Shown: positions 24,158 through 34,995 of the stretch, in pieces
Layout: every line of letters starts with the position of its first letter
Numbering within the stretch: the first letter of the stretch is position 1
Assembly (NCBI GenBank): GCA_030765055.1
Contig: CM060947.1
Location: forward strand, 219,239,271 to 219,303,270
DNA from: Mantis religiosa
Lineage: Eukaryota > Arthropoda > Insecta > Mantodea > Mantidae
Direction of reading: 5' to 3'
DNA length: 64,000 bases
Made by a program: the position numbers and the translations under genes
Notes under the pieces: generated by a model
What the model saw: only the letters and a program-made list of their open reading frames with translations
Database searches by the model: none
Told to the model about the DNA's origin: nothing

Positions 24158-24254
24158 AATCGAAAGACTTTTTTGGAAGAAAAGGTGAACATCTACCAGT
24201 CTGAGTGAGTACTCCTATAAATTAAGCATGTCAGCTACTCATATTTATATGAAC

Positions 24255-24559
24255 TTTTAATTTGTTTAGAGCCAGCGTAGAAGAAGGGCCTAAGGAGATA
24301 TTTTTTCTTCGTCAAGGGATGAACTTCCTTTCTGTGGAACTTACATCCCAAGGATTTGCAGGCCAAAGCCCTGCGCCAGTAACCTGTGGAGGGGCAAGCA
24401 ACCTTTTAATCATATAGCACATCCCTCACGGCTGTTCAGTTCTATTCCTAATATGATGGCGAAGAAAGAAATGAGATGTACTGATGAAACGACGATAGAA
24501 AACTTTGTGGATGAAATTAACCAAATCAGTATCTTTAATTTACTTCCTACAACATTTGG
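24255..24559. other. unassigned DNA
   Basis: About 300 bp with no recognised feature. Confidence 0.4.
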
Positions 24560-24766
24560 TCAAATCAGACGATGAATGAAATGGGTGAAATGATGCTGAA
24601 TGCGACCAGGGTTCATGCAGCTTAGAGTTACCCGACATTCCTCTTTCAAGATAAGGGAAAACCCCGGACAAAACCTTATTCAAGTAGCTCACCATGACTG
24701 AGATTCTAACTCGGGACCTCTTGAACGTGAGGCAGAAATGCTACCATCTAGGCTACAGAGGCGGGC
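24560..24766 (-). mobile_element. SINE family B copy, degenerate
   Basis: On the minus strand it reads a tRNA-like head starting GCCCGCCTCTGTAGCC, with TTCAAGAGGTCCCGAGTT as the B-box region. GAGCTACTTGAATAAGG and CTCTAAGCTGCATGAACCC follow, and it ends near the CGTCTGATTTGACC block. It is collinear with the complete copy at 36,527-36,770. The poly(A) tail has decayed. Confidence 0.8.
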
Positions 24767-25160
24767 TCTGCCTTAAGCTTTTGATCTTTTAAATTTGCCA
24801 TTTTTTACCTTTCATACAGTCTTTCCCCTTTAATTTCTACATACATTATCACTGCAGGCATAAGAATTACAGTTCATATATGTATTTAAAATTTTTACTA
24901 CATTTAAGTTTTTAACTGTGAATCAGCAACAATCAAGGGGGGAGCATAAGAGACACACTTTAGAGTAGAGGTAAACTTTAGCCATAATTTATGAGAAGAT
25001 TCATCCTCGAAACTGGTAGTACTCTATGACAGCTTCTAAGTGCTCAAATCTTTTGTTTAAAAATAGTGTATAAGATTTTGTTTTTCTCACATTTGCTTTG
25101 AGCAGCTTCTTCTATGAATGAATTTTCTGTTATAAGCAATCCATATGTTTGTTTATTTTG
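24767..25160. other. unassigned DNA
   Basis: AT-rich spacer between two family B SINE copies. No feature recognised. Confidence 0.4.
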
Positions 25161-25394
25161 TTGTAATTTACGTCCTCCAACGTTAAGTCATATCGGACGG
25201 TGAATAAATTGGGTGAAATGATGCTCAGATGAGTCCAGGGTTCATATAGCTTACAGTTACCCGGCATTCGGCTTGAAGGATAAGGGAGAACCCCGGAGAA
25301 AACCGTATCCAGGTAACTCACCCTGACCGAGATACGAACTCGGGACCTTTTGGAAGTGAGGTATACATGCCACCATCCACTCTACCGAGGCGGG
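25161..25394 (-). mobile_element. SINE family B copy
   Basis: Same layout as the copy at 24,560-24,766. The head CCCGCCTCGGTAGAGTGG starts at 25,394 on the minus strand, the B-box region is CGAGTTCGTATCTCGG, and the body ends with ACGTTGGAGGACGTAAATT at 25,161-25,180. No clear target duplication was seen. Confidence 0.82.
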
Positions 25395-26576
25395 ATCTAT
25401 ATGTTTAGAGACTGTTGAAAATAGCTACATTTAAGCTTTGCTTAACCTATAAGAACTTTGTGGATCTACTTTTGTGTGGATGGGATGGTTGGTTACTCTT
25501 ATACAAGGAGTATTACACCTACAGTATTACACCTAATCAGCAGATGGACCAAATTCTATATTCAGTCATAAGACACTATAGCAGAAAAGCAGTTCAGTGA
25601 ACTTGAAGGTGCTCTCCCAGATCTTATAAATATTTCATTCTGACTTATTAAACAGTTGGATGTAATCGATCACAAATTTAACAGCTTGAGGCGGGAATCG
25701 GTGGATATAATCCTAGTTCAGCAAAAAGGATCCTATTGATGTAGGATGCAATTAGGGAAAGACCGTTTATGCTCCGGTCAGTACGAGTGAGCATAAGTGT
25801 ACTTTGTCTCAAGGTCCAGCGTTTAAATGAAAATACACTTGGCTTCCTTGACTTCTCCCACCAGTTTATTTATGACATTTAGATCACAGCTTGTTTCCCA
25901 ACCCACTTGCTCGTTACAACGTTGGTTTCACTCTTTTATTCCAGTGCATATGTTTCACTTTCCCACATTAATTGCTCGTCACTTTACGCCACCTTCCCCG
26001 GAAACGACTCAAGATGGAGTATCGCACCTTTCCTGGACTCTTAGCGTCGTTTCCGACCGCGGACTATCTATCCATGGCCCTTTCCTATGTCATGACTATT
26101 CCGCCCGTATCACGTGATGCATAGCAATTTTGATTGGAGGCTCGTTTTCTCATATTTACTCTTACTGGTCTCTCACCTCCTCCTATATCTGGTCAAGTTC
26201 AGTATTTTGTCCCACCGGGTTTTGACCTTCGGGGTCATGGGAAGAAATATTCGAACTTTTTCTCACATTCCGTAGATTATGCTTTTGTTCATATCCACAA
26301 CAATAATTTACTCCTTCGTTGGATAAAGATTATAATACGATATTTTAACGTTTACCATATTTATCAACTCGTAATAATAGAGGTTGCCGAACATTTTATA
26401 AGCCGTTAGAGGATGAATGACTGTCCAAGACACACATGTTAGGAACTATAAACTCACAGGGAATTTTATTGAACGAAACTAGAGTTACATACTGAATAAC
26501 TAAAGGCCGGAGAGATATGTGCTCCCAGACGATACAAGTTACGCAGAATGATGTCAGAAAGTGATGTGAAAGTGAT
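25395..26576. other. unassigned DNA
   Basis: Open frames at 25,827-26,117 and 26,134-26,409 (plus) carry no known motif. Nothing else recognised. Confidence 0.4.
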
Positions 26577-26770
26577 GTCAGATGTCGCAAAGTGAAGGTG
26601 TAGTATAACGTGACTGTTTTGTTTCTTCTCGCTGTACCTGTCATGGCCAGGCTGTACTTACCTGCAACTATTTATATGCTTGAGGGATAACAGTGATGTC
26701 TCTGTACAATATACCTTGCAAAAACGCACACGCCTCCAGCCTTCACTAATAAATAATGTAATTAATTACT
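26577..26770 (+). repeat. dispersed repeat, copy 1 (pair with 42,222-42,405)
   Basis: The segment shares blocks such as AACGTGACTGTTTTGTTTC, CAGGCTGTACTTACCTGCA and AAAACGCACACGCCTCC with 42,222-42,405, in the same orientation. It has no coding content. The family is not recognised. Confidence 0.7.
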
Positions 26771-27046
26771 TAACAGGTAATCAGTCTTTCATTATGTATA
26801 AACACACCAGCTGTTACCTGAAGCATTTTTGAATTGATAGCAGTTATGAGAGGAGTAGAATCGACTTTTTGTGCTGTAATGACCGTAATTGCGTTGTTCA
26901 TTAAAACCAACTCTAGATGTCCATCACTCATAACAGACTTGTATTTTAATTTGTCATATTTATTTTATAAAGCTTCTTTGCACATATATTCATTGGTACA
27001 CTGATATTAGATAATCCTCGTTCAAAGTGTTACACACCAGAAAATA

Positions 27047-28300
27047 TGAGGGCTGGTCAACAAAGACTGAGCCTGATTTTTTCACAGATGTTTATTACTG
27101 CAATACAATGTTTACATGATCTTTTTCAAAGTAGTCCCCTCCTACTTCAACGCACTTTTTTATAGCGCCTCTACCAGTCCTTTGAACACGTGCTGGAGAC
27201 CATTCTTTGTCAAGTCCTTGAGAATCGCCTCACTTTTCTTGAGCACAGCTTCAGAGTTCTCAAATCGAATACCCCTAAGCTTTGTCTTTAGTGATGTGAA
27301 TAAAAAAATCACAGGGTGCAAGATCGGGGCTATAATTACTTGTGGTACACAGGTAATGTTGAATCGAGCCAGAAACTGCAAGGCTTGATTTGCGACGTGA
27401 GGCCGTGGATTGTCATGATGAAGTCGCCACGCAGTCCGAGAAAGCTCTGGTCGTTTCTTTGTAATGTCCTTTCTCAGTATAGCTAACACTGACGCGTAGT
27501 ATGCTGCTGTAATAGTTGTGTGAGGGGGAACTGCATGCTGGTAAATTATTCCATTACAGAAAAAGAAATGAGAACACCATTACTTTCCCTGCACATGGCA
27601 CCACTTTCGCCTTTTTTGGTGTTGGAGAACCAGGCGATTTCCAAACTGTGCTGGCTTGTTTTCCTTCACGATCATAATGATGCAGCCATGACTCATCACC
27701 GGCGTTAATCCATTTAAAAATGCATCCTCTCCATCAGCAAAGAGACGCAGCACCTCACGATTTGTCTCCATTCGCACGATCTTTAGTTCGGGAGTCAATA
27801 GACGTGGCACCCAACTAGCACAACCTCGAGTCATATGGAGATGGTCGTGGGTAATTGTAAACACACTGTCATATGAAATTCTCAACACTTCACTGAGGTT
27901 ACGTAATGTTATAAGCCGATCGTCTCCGACAATCACAGCAACACAGCTGTGTTGATCTTGACTTCGGTCAGAGCAGAAGCCGAAACACCAGACCCACCTT
28001 GCTTAACACTGACAAGTCGGCCTTCTTTGAAGTCCTTGAACCACCTTGACACTGTTGCACAAGGTAGTGCATCTTCACTGTAGGCTTCAGGAAAATATAA
28101 TTTGATTGCGCTGTACTGCTCCTCTCGCGTCACCTCTGGTATGCGAAATGCACGTAGGGTGTGAAAATAGAGCATTACGAGACTGCTGCCGCCTTCCGAC
28201 ATTATAGATAAAAACGCGCTCTTTTCAAATATTTATGTTACATATGCGAAAATGTCATGAAAGCTACAGGAAAAAATCAATCTGTCTTGATCAGCCTTCG
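27047..28300 (-). mobile_element. mariner element, second family (1,254 bp)
   Basis: TA dinucleotides at 27,045-27,046 and 28,301-28,302 bound inverted ends GAGGGCTGGTCAACAAAGAC (left) and GAAGGCTGATCAAGACAGA (right, reverse complement), both continuing into GATTTTTT. The length is close to full for mariner. It is distinct from the element at 21,399-22,726 in both ends and protein. Confidence 0.93.
27160..28202 (-). pseudogene. mariner transposase, frameshifted
   Basis: The start is MSEGGSSLVMLYFHTLRAF at 28,202. The open pieces 28,202-27,933, 27,936-27,580 and 27,489-27,160 lie in different frames. The first contains the N-terminal helix-turn-helix with AYSEDALPCATVSRWFKDF. The second contains the linker region CASWVPRLLTPELK and a degenerate first catalytic segment. 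The third contains LHHDNPRPHVANQALQF, with the second aspartate, and a degenerate third segment (ILHPVIFLF) that lacks the expected acidic residue. At least two frame changes and a lost catalytic residue make it inactive. Confidence 0.88.
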
Positions 28301-28302
28301 TA

Positions 28303-28684
28303 TATAATTTGGCAGACATTTGTATAAACCAAACACAGCCTCTTTAATTGTCCTTCACCAGTCATTACACTTTATATAAATTAAAGACCTGAACTGTTTA
28401 CTTTTATTTAATCCCTCCAGTGCTTAAGTAGGCTCATCTATTAAAACGCGGCTTTTCCTGTGATATGTACTTTGGAGTTTTAGATGGGCTAAACAAAGGC
28501 AGCTTATAGGCCTGTTTCGGCCCATAGGCTGTAGTTCAGCAAATACTGCATTATAGCAAGAGCAGGAAAGGTTCGAGCATTTTATACTCGTATTCAGCTA
28601 CTTGTTACATATATGTAAATTAGTTATTTATATTTACACTTAAAATACGAAAACTCATCATTATTTATTAAGACAAATCAGTTA
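28303..28684. other. unassigned DNA
   Basis: A short spacer between the mariner and the hAT element. Nothing recognised. Confidence 0.4.
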
Positions 28685-28904
28685 CTTGTATTTAGGGCCC
28701 GGATTTTGAAGAAAAGTCATCTTTATTCTGAGTAGTCACAGATGATGCTTATTGGAAATTAAGTGCATTCTTGAACAAATACGTTAGATATATATGGTTT
28801 TTATAGGTCATCAAAATACAGTTTTTCTGCATTTTTATAACAAGGCCATTTTTCAACATTTAGGTGCATTTTCCGGTCATTTTCTTTCTTTTTCACGAAT
28901 TTAT

Positions 28905-28990
28905 AGGGCATGTTATCTGTAGTCCACATTCGGGAGGACCGAGTTCGATTCCCGTGGCGGACCTGACCCTGACCTATGGGCTTTTTGGGG
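28905..28990 (+). mobile_element. SINE family D fragment
   Basis: The segment matches the head-proximal part of the SINE at 16,679-17,319: CATTCGGGAGG, the B-box GAGTTCGATTCCCGTGGC, GGACCTGACC, and CTATGGGCTTTTTGGGGGG. Both ends are lost. Confidence 0.65.
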
Positions 28991-29251
28991 GGTTTGAAAA
29001 TAATATGCGATTGAACGTTCATTTATATCATCATTTTCTATGAAAAAGTAATTTTGTAAGCGTGATAAACATGTAATTAACACGGGTCGGCGTCTAACAG
29101 TGCTGGTGAATTTATGACGCATCAATTCCAGGAATCGCCGATTACATCATGCAATAAGTGTAGATTGCATCAGTCAGGACTTCTGGAGCCATAAGTGTCG
29201 CAGTAAGGAGAGTAGTTTGTGAGGTGTGTAAATTTGTTGTGTTGTATTGAA

Positions 29252-30560
29252 ATGCCGAAACAAAAACAGTTGACCGCCAAAGACATTTGCGAACTCTTTA
29301 AAATGTGAAAATAAGACAAGCGTCTCAGTTACTGTTAAAAGAAACGGCTTCGACGACAAGTAACAAGTCATCTTACTTCTATAAAGAATTATGCAAAATG
29401 TTTATTAGTGCAAGTATTCCGATAGGAAAACTAAGTAATTCCAAATTACGAGATTTTCTTCAACGTCACACTGGTCATTCAATTCCAGATGAATTAACTT
29501 TGCGTAAAAGTTACGTACAAAATGTTATGACACAAACCGTATACGTGAATATGTGAATGGGGAAAAATGTATGTATCAATTGATGAGACAAGCGATTGAG
29601 AGGGGCGTTACGTAGCCAATGTAGTGATAGGTACGCTAGAAACTACTAGTGCCGGACAAATGTTTCTTCTGACCTCAGAGGTTATGGAAGCTGTTAACCA
29701 CTGTAATATACGCAAAATCTTGGATGAACCATGTGTTTGTTGTTGCCTAGTGAAATACAGCTTGACAACGTACCCCTCTTCTTAACAGACGCGGCGCCTT
29801 ACATGTTAAAGGTGGCAAAATCGATCCAATTATTTTACAATAAGATTGTGCATGTTACGTATTTGGCCCACGCTTATCATCAAATTACGGAACAGGTCAG
29901 CTCAACGCTAATTTCCACAGTAAAGAAAATATTTCTGAAAGTGCCAACCCAAACTATGTATTTCAAAGAAAAAGCCCCTAATATACTTTACCCCCGGCAC
30001 CAACTTCAACACGTTGGGGTACATGGTTAAATGCATGTGTATACCACTGTGACAATTTTCAAATAGTGAGAGAAGTGGTGAATAGTTTTGACATGGTAGA
30101 TTCTAAGGCAATTGAGAGCACACAGGATCTGTTTTCTGATACTCAAAACCAACGTAAATTAGCTTTCATTAAATAAAAATTTGCATTTTTGACGGATACC
30201 ATAACCCGCCTTGAAGAAAGTGGCATGCCATTGGATAAGTCGATTGAGATAGTGAGGATTGCGGAAGAGAGGATACATAATGTAAAAGGTGAGACTGGGA
30301 ACAAAATTAGACAGATACTAAAATCTGTTTTGAACAAGAATAAAGAATGCCAGTTTGTCAAATTGCGATATATTGTCAGGAGAGAACTTCAGAACTGATA
30401 TATTTTAACAGGATTTAACAGCAAATATGCATCTATAACATCTGTGGAAGTGGAGAGAAGTTTCTCAAAGTATAAAACGGTTTTAACTGACAACCGCCGT
30501 TCCTTTACTTTTGATAACTTGAAGATGACCATGGTGGTGTACTGCAACGCTAAGTTTTGG
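29252..30560 (+). pseudogene. hAT transposase, CGGBP1-like group, degenerate
   Basis: The start is MPKQKQLTAKDICELF at 29,252. The segment 29,380-29,550 reads KMFISASIPIGKLSNSKLRD and IPDELTLRKSYV, a signature shared by CGGBP1-like proteins and their parent hAT transposases. Next are YVSIDETSD-like remnants near 29,570, VPLFLTDAAPYMLKVAKS at about 29,770-29,820, and HVTYLAHAYHQITEQV near 29,850. At about 30,440-30,510 the motif SVEVERSFSKYKTVLTDNRR marks the C-terminal hAT dimerisation region. Stops and frameshifts break it into at least five pieces. It would have been a nuclear DDE-type transposase. The family assignment rests on motifs read by eye. Confidence 0.78.
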
Positions 30561-30807
30561 CTAATGGGTACAGTAACTTACTTTTTCATATTTTATGTAA
30601 TTAAATGACCTGATAAATATTGGTTATTCGAACCATATATTCATCATTGTCTGTGACAGTTATTAATTTATTGTTATGAAATAAACTTTTAATTTTTGTT
30701 ATGTCAATTTTTTACAGGTTATGTGCATTTTAAATATTTTAAGGGCATTTTATAGCTAAGTTTTAGAGAATGTTTAGGTCAACAACTTCTGGGTTCTACT
30801 TGTATTA

Positions 30808-31785
30808 TTTTGTAACAAAGAATTTAACATTAACTTCATATTTCCATCAGCTACGACGGAGAAACAACTCCTAAACATTTTTGAGTACGTTTTGGCCAAT
30901 TTATTACTGTTTCCTTTTGAATAGTGATGTTGCCAATTAAATTAATTTATGATATGTGCATAAATAATGACGAATGCTATAAATGCGTACTATGTTTCAT
31001 GAGCAGAAATCCTTGCATCAATTCTTTCATACGTGAAAGGCACATCTTGTTTGAGAGATTTTTTCCCCAGATCTGCTTTTGATACTATCATTTCATACTA
31101 TTAATATAATTACACAAATACAAGTTAACTGAATTATAGGTCTTCGTTGTTTATATATTTGTTAATACTAGGCACGATCAATGTTACAGTGAAAGTATGG
31201 TCGTTACCTAAATTCAAATTACGTTTGATAATAATAAACAATTTTTGTATGCAGAGTTAAGCTTGAGGTATATCCAGGATTTACTGGTTTTATGTTAGTG
31301 CTAAACATAAACACGTTAAGTGATGCTTGAAGTTTATAGCATATTATCCGACGCCACACTACTGTACACTTAGTACTGGAGTTTTATGACATAATAAATG
31401 CGTTGGATACATTGTTGCACAATGTAAACATATAGCATTAGGTCACCTTAGCATGTCGCATATTATATCAGGACTAGAAGCAACAGTATTTTGAAAATAA
31501 AGGAGTGATATGTGACTAAAAGTGATAATACATGTGGCCGGAACTAAATTTTCGGCGTTTGCTACTTGAAAAAAATTCGAAGGTAGGATATTCATAAAGA
31601 ACTCTCTCTCATTATCATTTAACTTAATATCCAATGTACAAATTATTCCCACAAAATCAACATTTTTCTGAGATTCCTGTAAATCGTTACAGAAGAATCA
31701 GAGGATGTTTCAACAAGGCGATATAACAAAGCGTGAATATTTGTAACCGGAGAAAAAAAAAACTGGATAAACCTGGTGGAAATTA
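30808..31785. other. unassigned AT-rich DNA
   Basis: No gene or repeat recognised. A minus-strand frame at 31,443-31,652 has no known motif. Confidence 0.45.
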
Positions 31786-33645
31786 ATGGTTCTTTCACAC
31801 TTGGCCGTGTGTAGGCTAAATTGTCGAAACGTAGAATCAGACTGAAGAATTCAATGCCATAGCCGGGATTTGAACCACGGATCTTCTGGTCTCCATCCAG
31901 CCGCTCTAACCCTTGAGCTACCACGGCAAACGTGCCGTATTGACATTAAATTCTCCAACTGACTCGTACTTTTCCCGGTAAACCGCTTAGGAGTTCTCAT
32001 AAACACGTGAGACGACTACCTTAATTGCGACTTACAACCTGTAAGTACTTTAAGGCCCGGGCTTTATAGTTAACCACTATTAGTTCAATTAATGGAAATT
32101 AATTATTCTTTCACACTGGCCGTGTGTAGGCTAAATTGTGGAAACGTAGAGTCAGACTGAAAAATTCAATGCCATAGCCGGGATTTGAACCACGGATCTT
32201 CTGGTTTCCGTCCAGCCGCACTACCATTGTGCTACTATGGCCAACGAGCCGATATGACATTAAATTCTCCAACTGACTCGTATTTTCCCGGTAAACCACT
32301 TAGGAGTTCTCATAAACACATGAGACAACTACCTTAATGGCGACTTACAACATGTAAGTACTTTAAGGCCCGGGCTTTATAGTTAACCACTATTAGGTTA
32401 ATTAATGGAAATTAATTATTCTTTCACACTGGCCGTGTGTAGGCTAAATTGTGGAAACGTAGAGTCAGACTGAAAAATTCAATGCCATAGCCGGGATTTG
32501 AACCACGGATCTTCTGGTTTCCGTCCAGCCGCACTACCATTGTGCTACTATGGCCAACGTGCCCGGGCCTTAAAGTACTTACATGTTGTAAGTCGCCATT
32601 AATGTACTTGTCTCATGTGTTTATGAGAACTCCTAAGTGGTTTACCGGGAAAATACGAGTCAGTTGGAGAATTTAATGTCATATCGGCACGTTGGCCATA
32701 GTAGCACAATGGTAGTGCGGCTGGACGGAAACCAGAAGATCCGTGGTTCAAATCCCGGCTATGGCATTGAATTTTTCAGTCTGGCTCTACGTTTCCACAC
32801 TGACCGTGTGTTGGCAAAATTGTGGAAACGTAGAGTCAGACTGAAAAATTCAATGCCATAGCTGGAATTTGAACTACGAATCTTCTAGTCTCTGTCCAGC
32901 CGCTCTAACCCTTGAGCTACTATGGCCAAAGTGCCAACATGACATTAATATACGTTAGCCTACACACGGCTAGTGTGAAAGAACAATTAATTTCCATTAA
33001 TTGTACCTAATAGTGGTCCCAACTATAAAGCCCGGGGCTTAAAGTACTTACAGCATAGTAAGTCGCCATTAGGGTAAGTGTCTCATGTGTTTATGAGATC
33101 TCCTAGTGGTTTACCGGGAAAAATACGAGTCAGTTGGAGAATTTAATGTCATGTCGGCAGATTGGCCATAGTAGCTCAAGGGTTAGAGCGGCTGGAAGGC
33201 AACGAGAAGATGTGTGGTTCAAATCCGGCTATGGCATTGAATGTTTCAGTGTGATTAACTTTCCATACTTGAGCCTACCTACGGCTAGTGTGAAAGAACA
33301 ATTAATTTCCATTAATTTACCTAATAATGGTTATCTATAAAGCCCGGGCCTTAAAAGTACTTACGTGTTGTAAGTCGCCATTAAGGTAGCTGTCTCATGT
33401 GTTTTTATGAGATCTCCTAAGTGGTTTACCGAAAGAAAAACACGAGTCAGCTGGAGAATTTAATGCCATGTCGGCACGCTGGTCATAGTAGCTCAAGGGT
33501 TAGAACGACTGGAGGGCAACCAGAAGATCCGTGGTTCAAATCCCAGCTATGGTATTGGATTTTTCAGTCTGACTCTATCTTTCCATACTTTAGCCTACAC
33601 ACGGCCAGTGTGAAAGAACATTTAATTTCCACGAACATGTATGTA
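31786..33645. repeat. Family A array, about six units, switching orientation
   Basis: Three minus-oriented units run from 31,786 to about 32,565, with the landmark GGCCGTGTGT at 31,803, 32,118 and 32,431, so the period is 315 and 313 bp. At about 32,560-32,570 the sequence turns back on itself and a plus-oriented unit follows (core at 32,695-32,765). A minus-oriented core comes next near 32,850-32,930, then two plus-oriented units (cores near 33,165 and 33,480). The core at 32,695-32,765 has a perfect 7-bp acceptor-like stem GCCATAG/CTATGGC, a D arm GCACAATGGTAGTGC, an anticodon-like arm CTGGACGGAAACCAG and the B-box GGTTCAAATCC. Confidence 0.88.
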
Positions 33646-34329
33646 TTGGAGAATTCAAATAAGTGTCAAAGAATATTCCGTAAAGGTTTAATTTATACAA
33701 AAAAACTGTGTTTGGCAGAAATTGTATGCTTTGACATTGACATCTGTGAAGGGATGTCTTGGCTTCCTCTTATGGGTTACCAGTTATGCAAAAGTCATTT
33801 AGAATTAAGTGAATTTTAGACACCATTCCCATTATAATAGAGATACATATTTTATATCTCAGTATAATAAGAATTGGAAAGTAATCAAAATTCTTATAAC
33901 AATTTTGGAGATCAAGCAACTTTTAGAAACCTGGGTTGGAGAACTCTGATTTTAAGATCATCTTCCTTGAAACAAACTTAACTAAAGTACTAAGGTTGAT
34001 ATTTTGCGACTATTTAGCTATTAAGCCATACTGTTTACGTACAGACGCGGAAGTAGGCGCACACGTGCGTGCGAGCACATGGAGACGTTTCTCTAAACAT
34101 GCTTTTTTCCTTTTTTAACTCACGTGGTTTCCAAAGTTTTATTTTCGGCGAGATCATGGTATCAAATGTTTAGGTGGAATATGACACTTACTAATTCGCC
34201 TTTTTGAATAGAAGTGGTTGGGAGGGAGGGATATGGTTGTGTGTTTTCCACTGAGAACTCTAAACATACTTCTTTCTGTTCTTCACAATTCTGTCCTTAG
34301 ATGTGTAGTCCTCTAAATGTGTCATTAAA
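33646..34329. other. unassigned DNA
   Basis: Nothing recognised. Frames running in from the family A array are chance continuations. Confidence 0.45.
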
Positions 34330-34331
34330 TA

Positions 34332-34995
34332 TGGTGTGTCCCATATAAATCTGAACCACTTCAATAGGTCAATAATAGTACACACGTGCAACTTTGAGAG
34401 AAGATAATACACAATGGGAGATTAAGTTACTCTATTTACATCTCAGAGAAAATGTGAGAAGTGTCCTCCACCTGGTGGAGGATACTTCCAACATTTTCTC
34501 TGAGATGTAAATGTTATAATGTAATCTCCCAACTGTGTATTATATTGTCGCGGCGACGCGCAAACAAAGTTCAGTGCAGAGAGATAAGCGTGGCTTGTAT
34601 ACACAAAGAGCCTGCAAATAAAGATAGCCGGAGATAAAAGGCTGGCCTTCGTAGATTAAGTTACGCTTCTGCAAGGTTTGGGTTTCGTCTAGTGACAGAA
34701 CACTCGATGTCTTGTTTATACCAGAAATATCTAGTGATTTTTACAGAACAGTCTCGAATTATCAATGAGGTATTCAGGGGAGCGACTACTCGCCAAGAGT
34801 CAGCCGAAAACAGTCGTAACAAGAGTAAACATTTGTAAAGTTGTAAACAGGTGTAATCAGAACGCTGTTGTTGTGGTTATCGACCTTGGTAGATTGTGTA
34901 TGTGATGTAATACTGCTACTGTGAGTGTATTTCTACACAAATAAAGAACTATTTGAAAAGTCACAATATTCTCCCAAAGTTGCACGTGTGTTCTA
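34332..34995. mobile_element. palindromic mariner-derived MITE, interrupted by a solo LTR
   Basis: The left end TGGTGTGTCCCATATAAATC follows a TA at 34,330-34,331. The left half ends TCTCTGAGATGTA-type sequence and folds on the right half about a centre at 34,473, within CCTCCACCTGGTGGAGG. The two halves are inverted copies of the same ~140-bp transposase-end/terminal segment also found at 56,190-56,343. The right half is split by an LTR at 34,546-34,965 and resumes with ATATTCTCCCAAAGTTGCAC, but its outermost end is lost near 34,995. Confidence 0.8.
34546..34965 (+). mobile_element. solo LTR, 420 bp, TSD ATAT
   Basis: It begins TGTCGCGG and ends AAAAGTCACA, with the 4-bp duplication ATAT on both sides (34,542-34,545 and 34,966-34,969). 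A CAAATAAAGAAC polyadenylation signal lies near the 3' end, as in the LTRs at 56,344 and 58,103. The pre-insertion sequence is preserved at 56,258-56,285 (GTATTATATTCTCTCAAAG), which confirms the boundaries. There is no internal region, so it is the product of LTR-LTR recombination. Orientation is inferred from the AATAAA. Confidence 0.9.

Larger units (their letters stand above)
20924..24254. repeat. large imperfect palindrome with two nested insertions in its left arm
   Basis: The left arm consists of 20,924-21,398, then 22,727-22,803, then 23,327-23,390. The right arm is the reverse complement, 23,641-24,254. Matching landmarks, outer to inner, are TCATATAAATATGAGTAGCT against AGCTACTCATATTTATATGA, the CCGCCCATTGG segment, CTGCTTCATTGAG, CATACTAGTTGACTGAGC and GAACACTATTAAATGC. 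The left arm is broken by a mariner element at 21,399-22,726 and a LINE at 22,804-23,312. The spacer, 23,391-23,640, is AT-rich with a TA repeat. The arms carry substitutions and small indels, so the duplication is not recent. Confidence 0.85.
28693..30799 (+). mobile_element. hAT element with CGGBP1-like transposase, 2.1 kb, 8-bp TSD
   Basis: An exact 8-bp direct repeat CTTGTATT lies at 28,685-28,692 and 30,800-30,807. The ends are weakly inverted: TAGGGCCCGGATTTTG on the left and TAGAACCCAGAAGTTG on the right (reverse complement). The 8-bp duplication fits hAT. Inside is a degenerate plus-strand transposase gene, and about 28,905-28,990 is a SINE fragment inserted later. Confidence 0.8.

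Noticed and set aside
32695..32765. Functional tRNA gene in the family A core
   Set aside because: Acceptor and D stems are good, but the T stem needs a bulge, position 33 is not U in the anticodon-like loop, and the core recurs inside a dispersed repeat.
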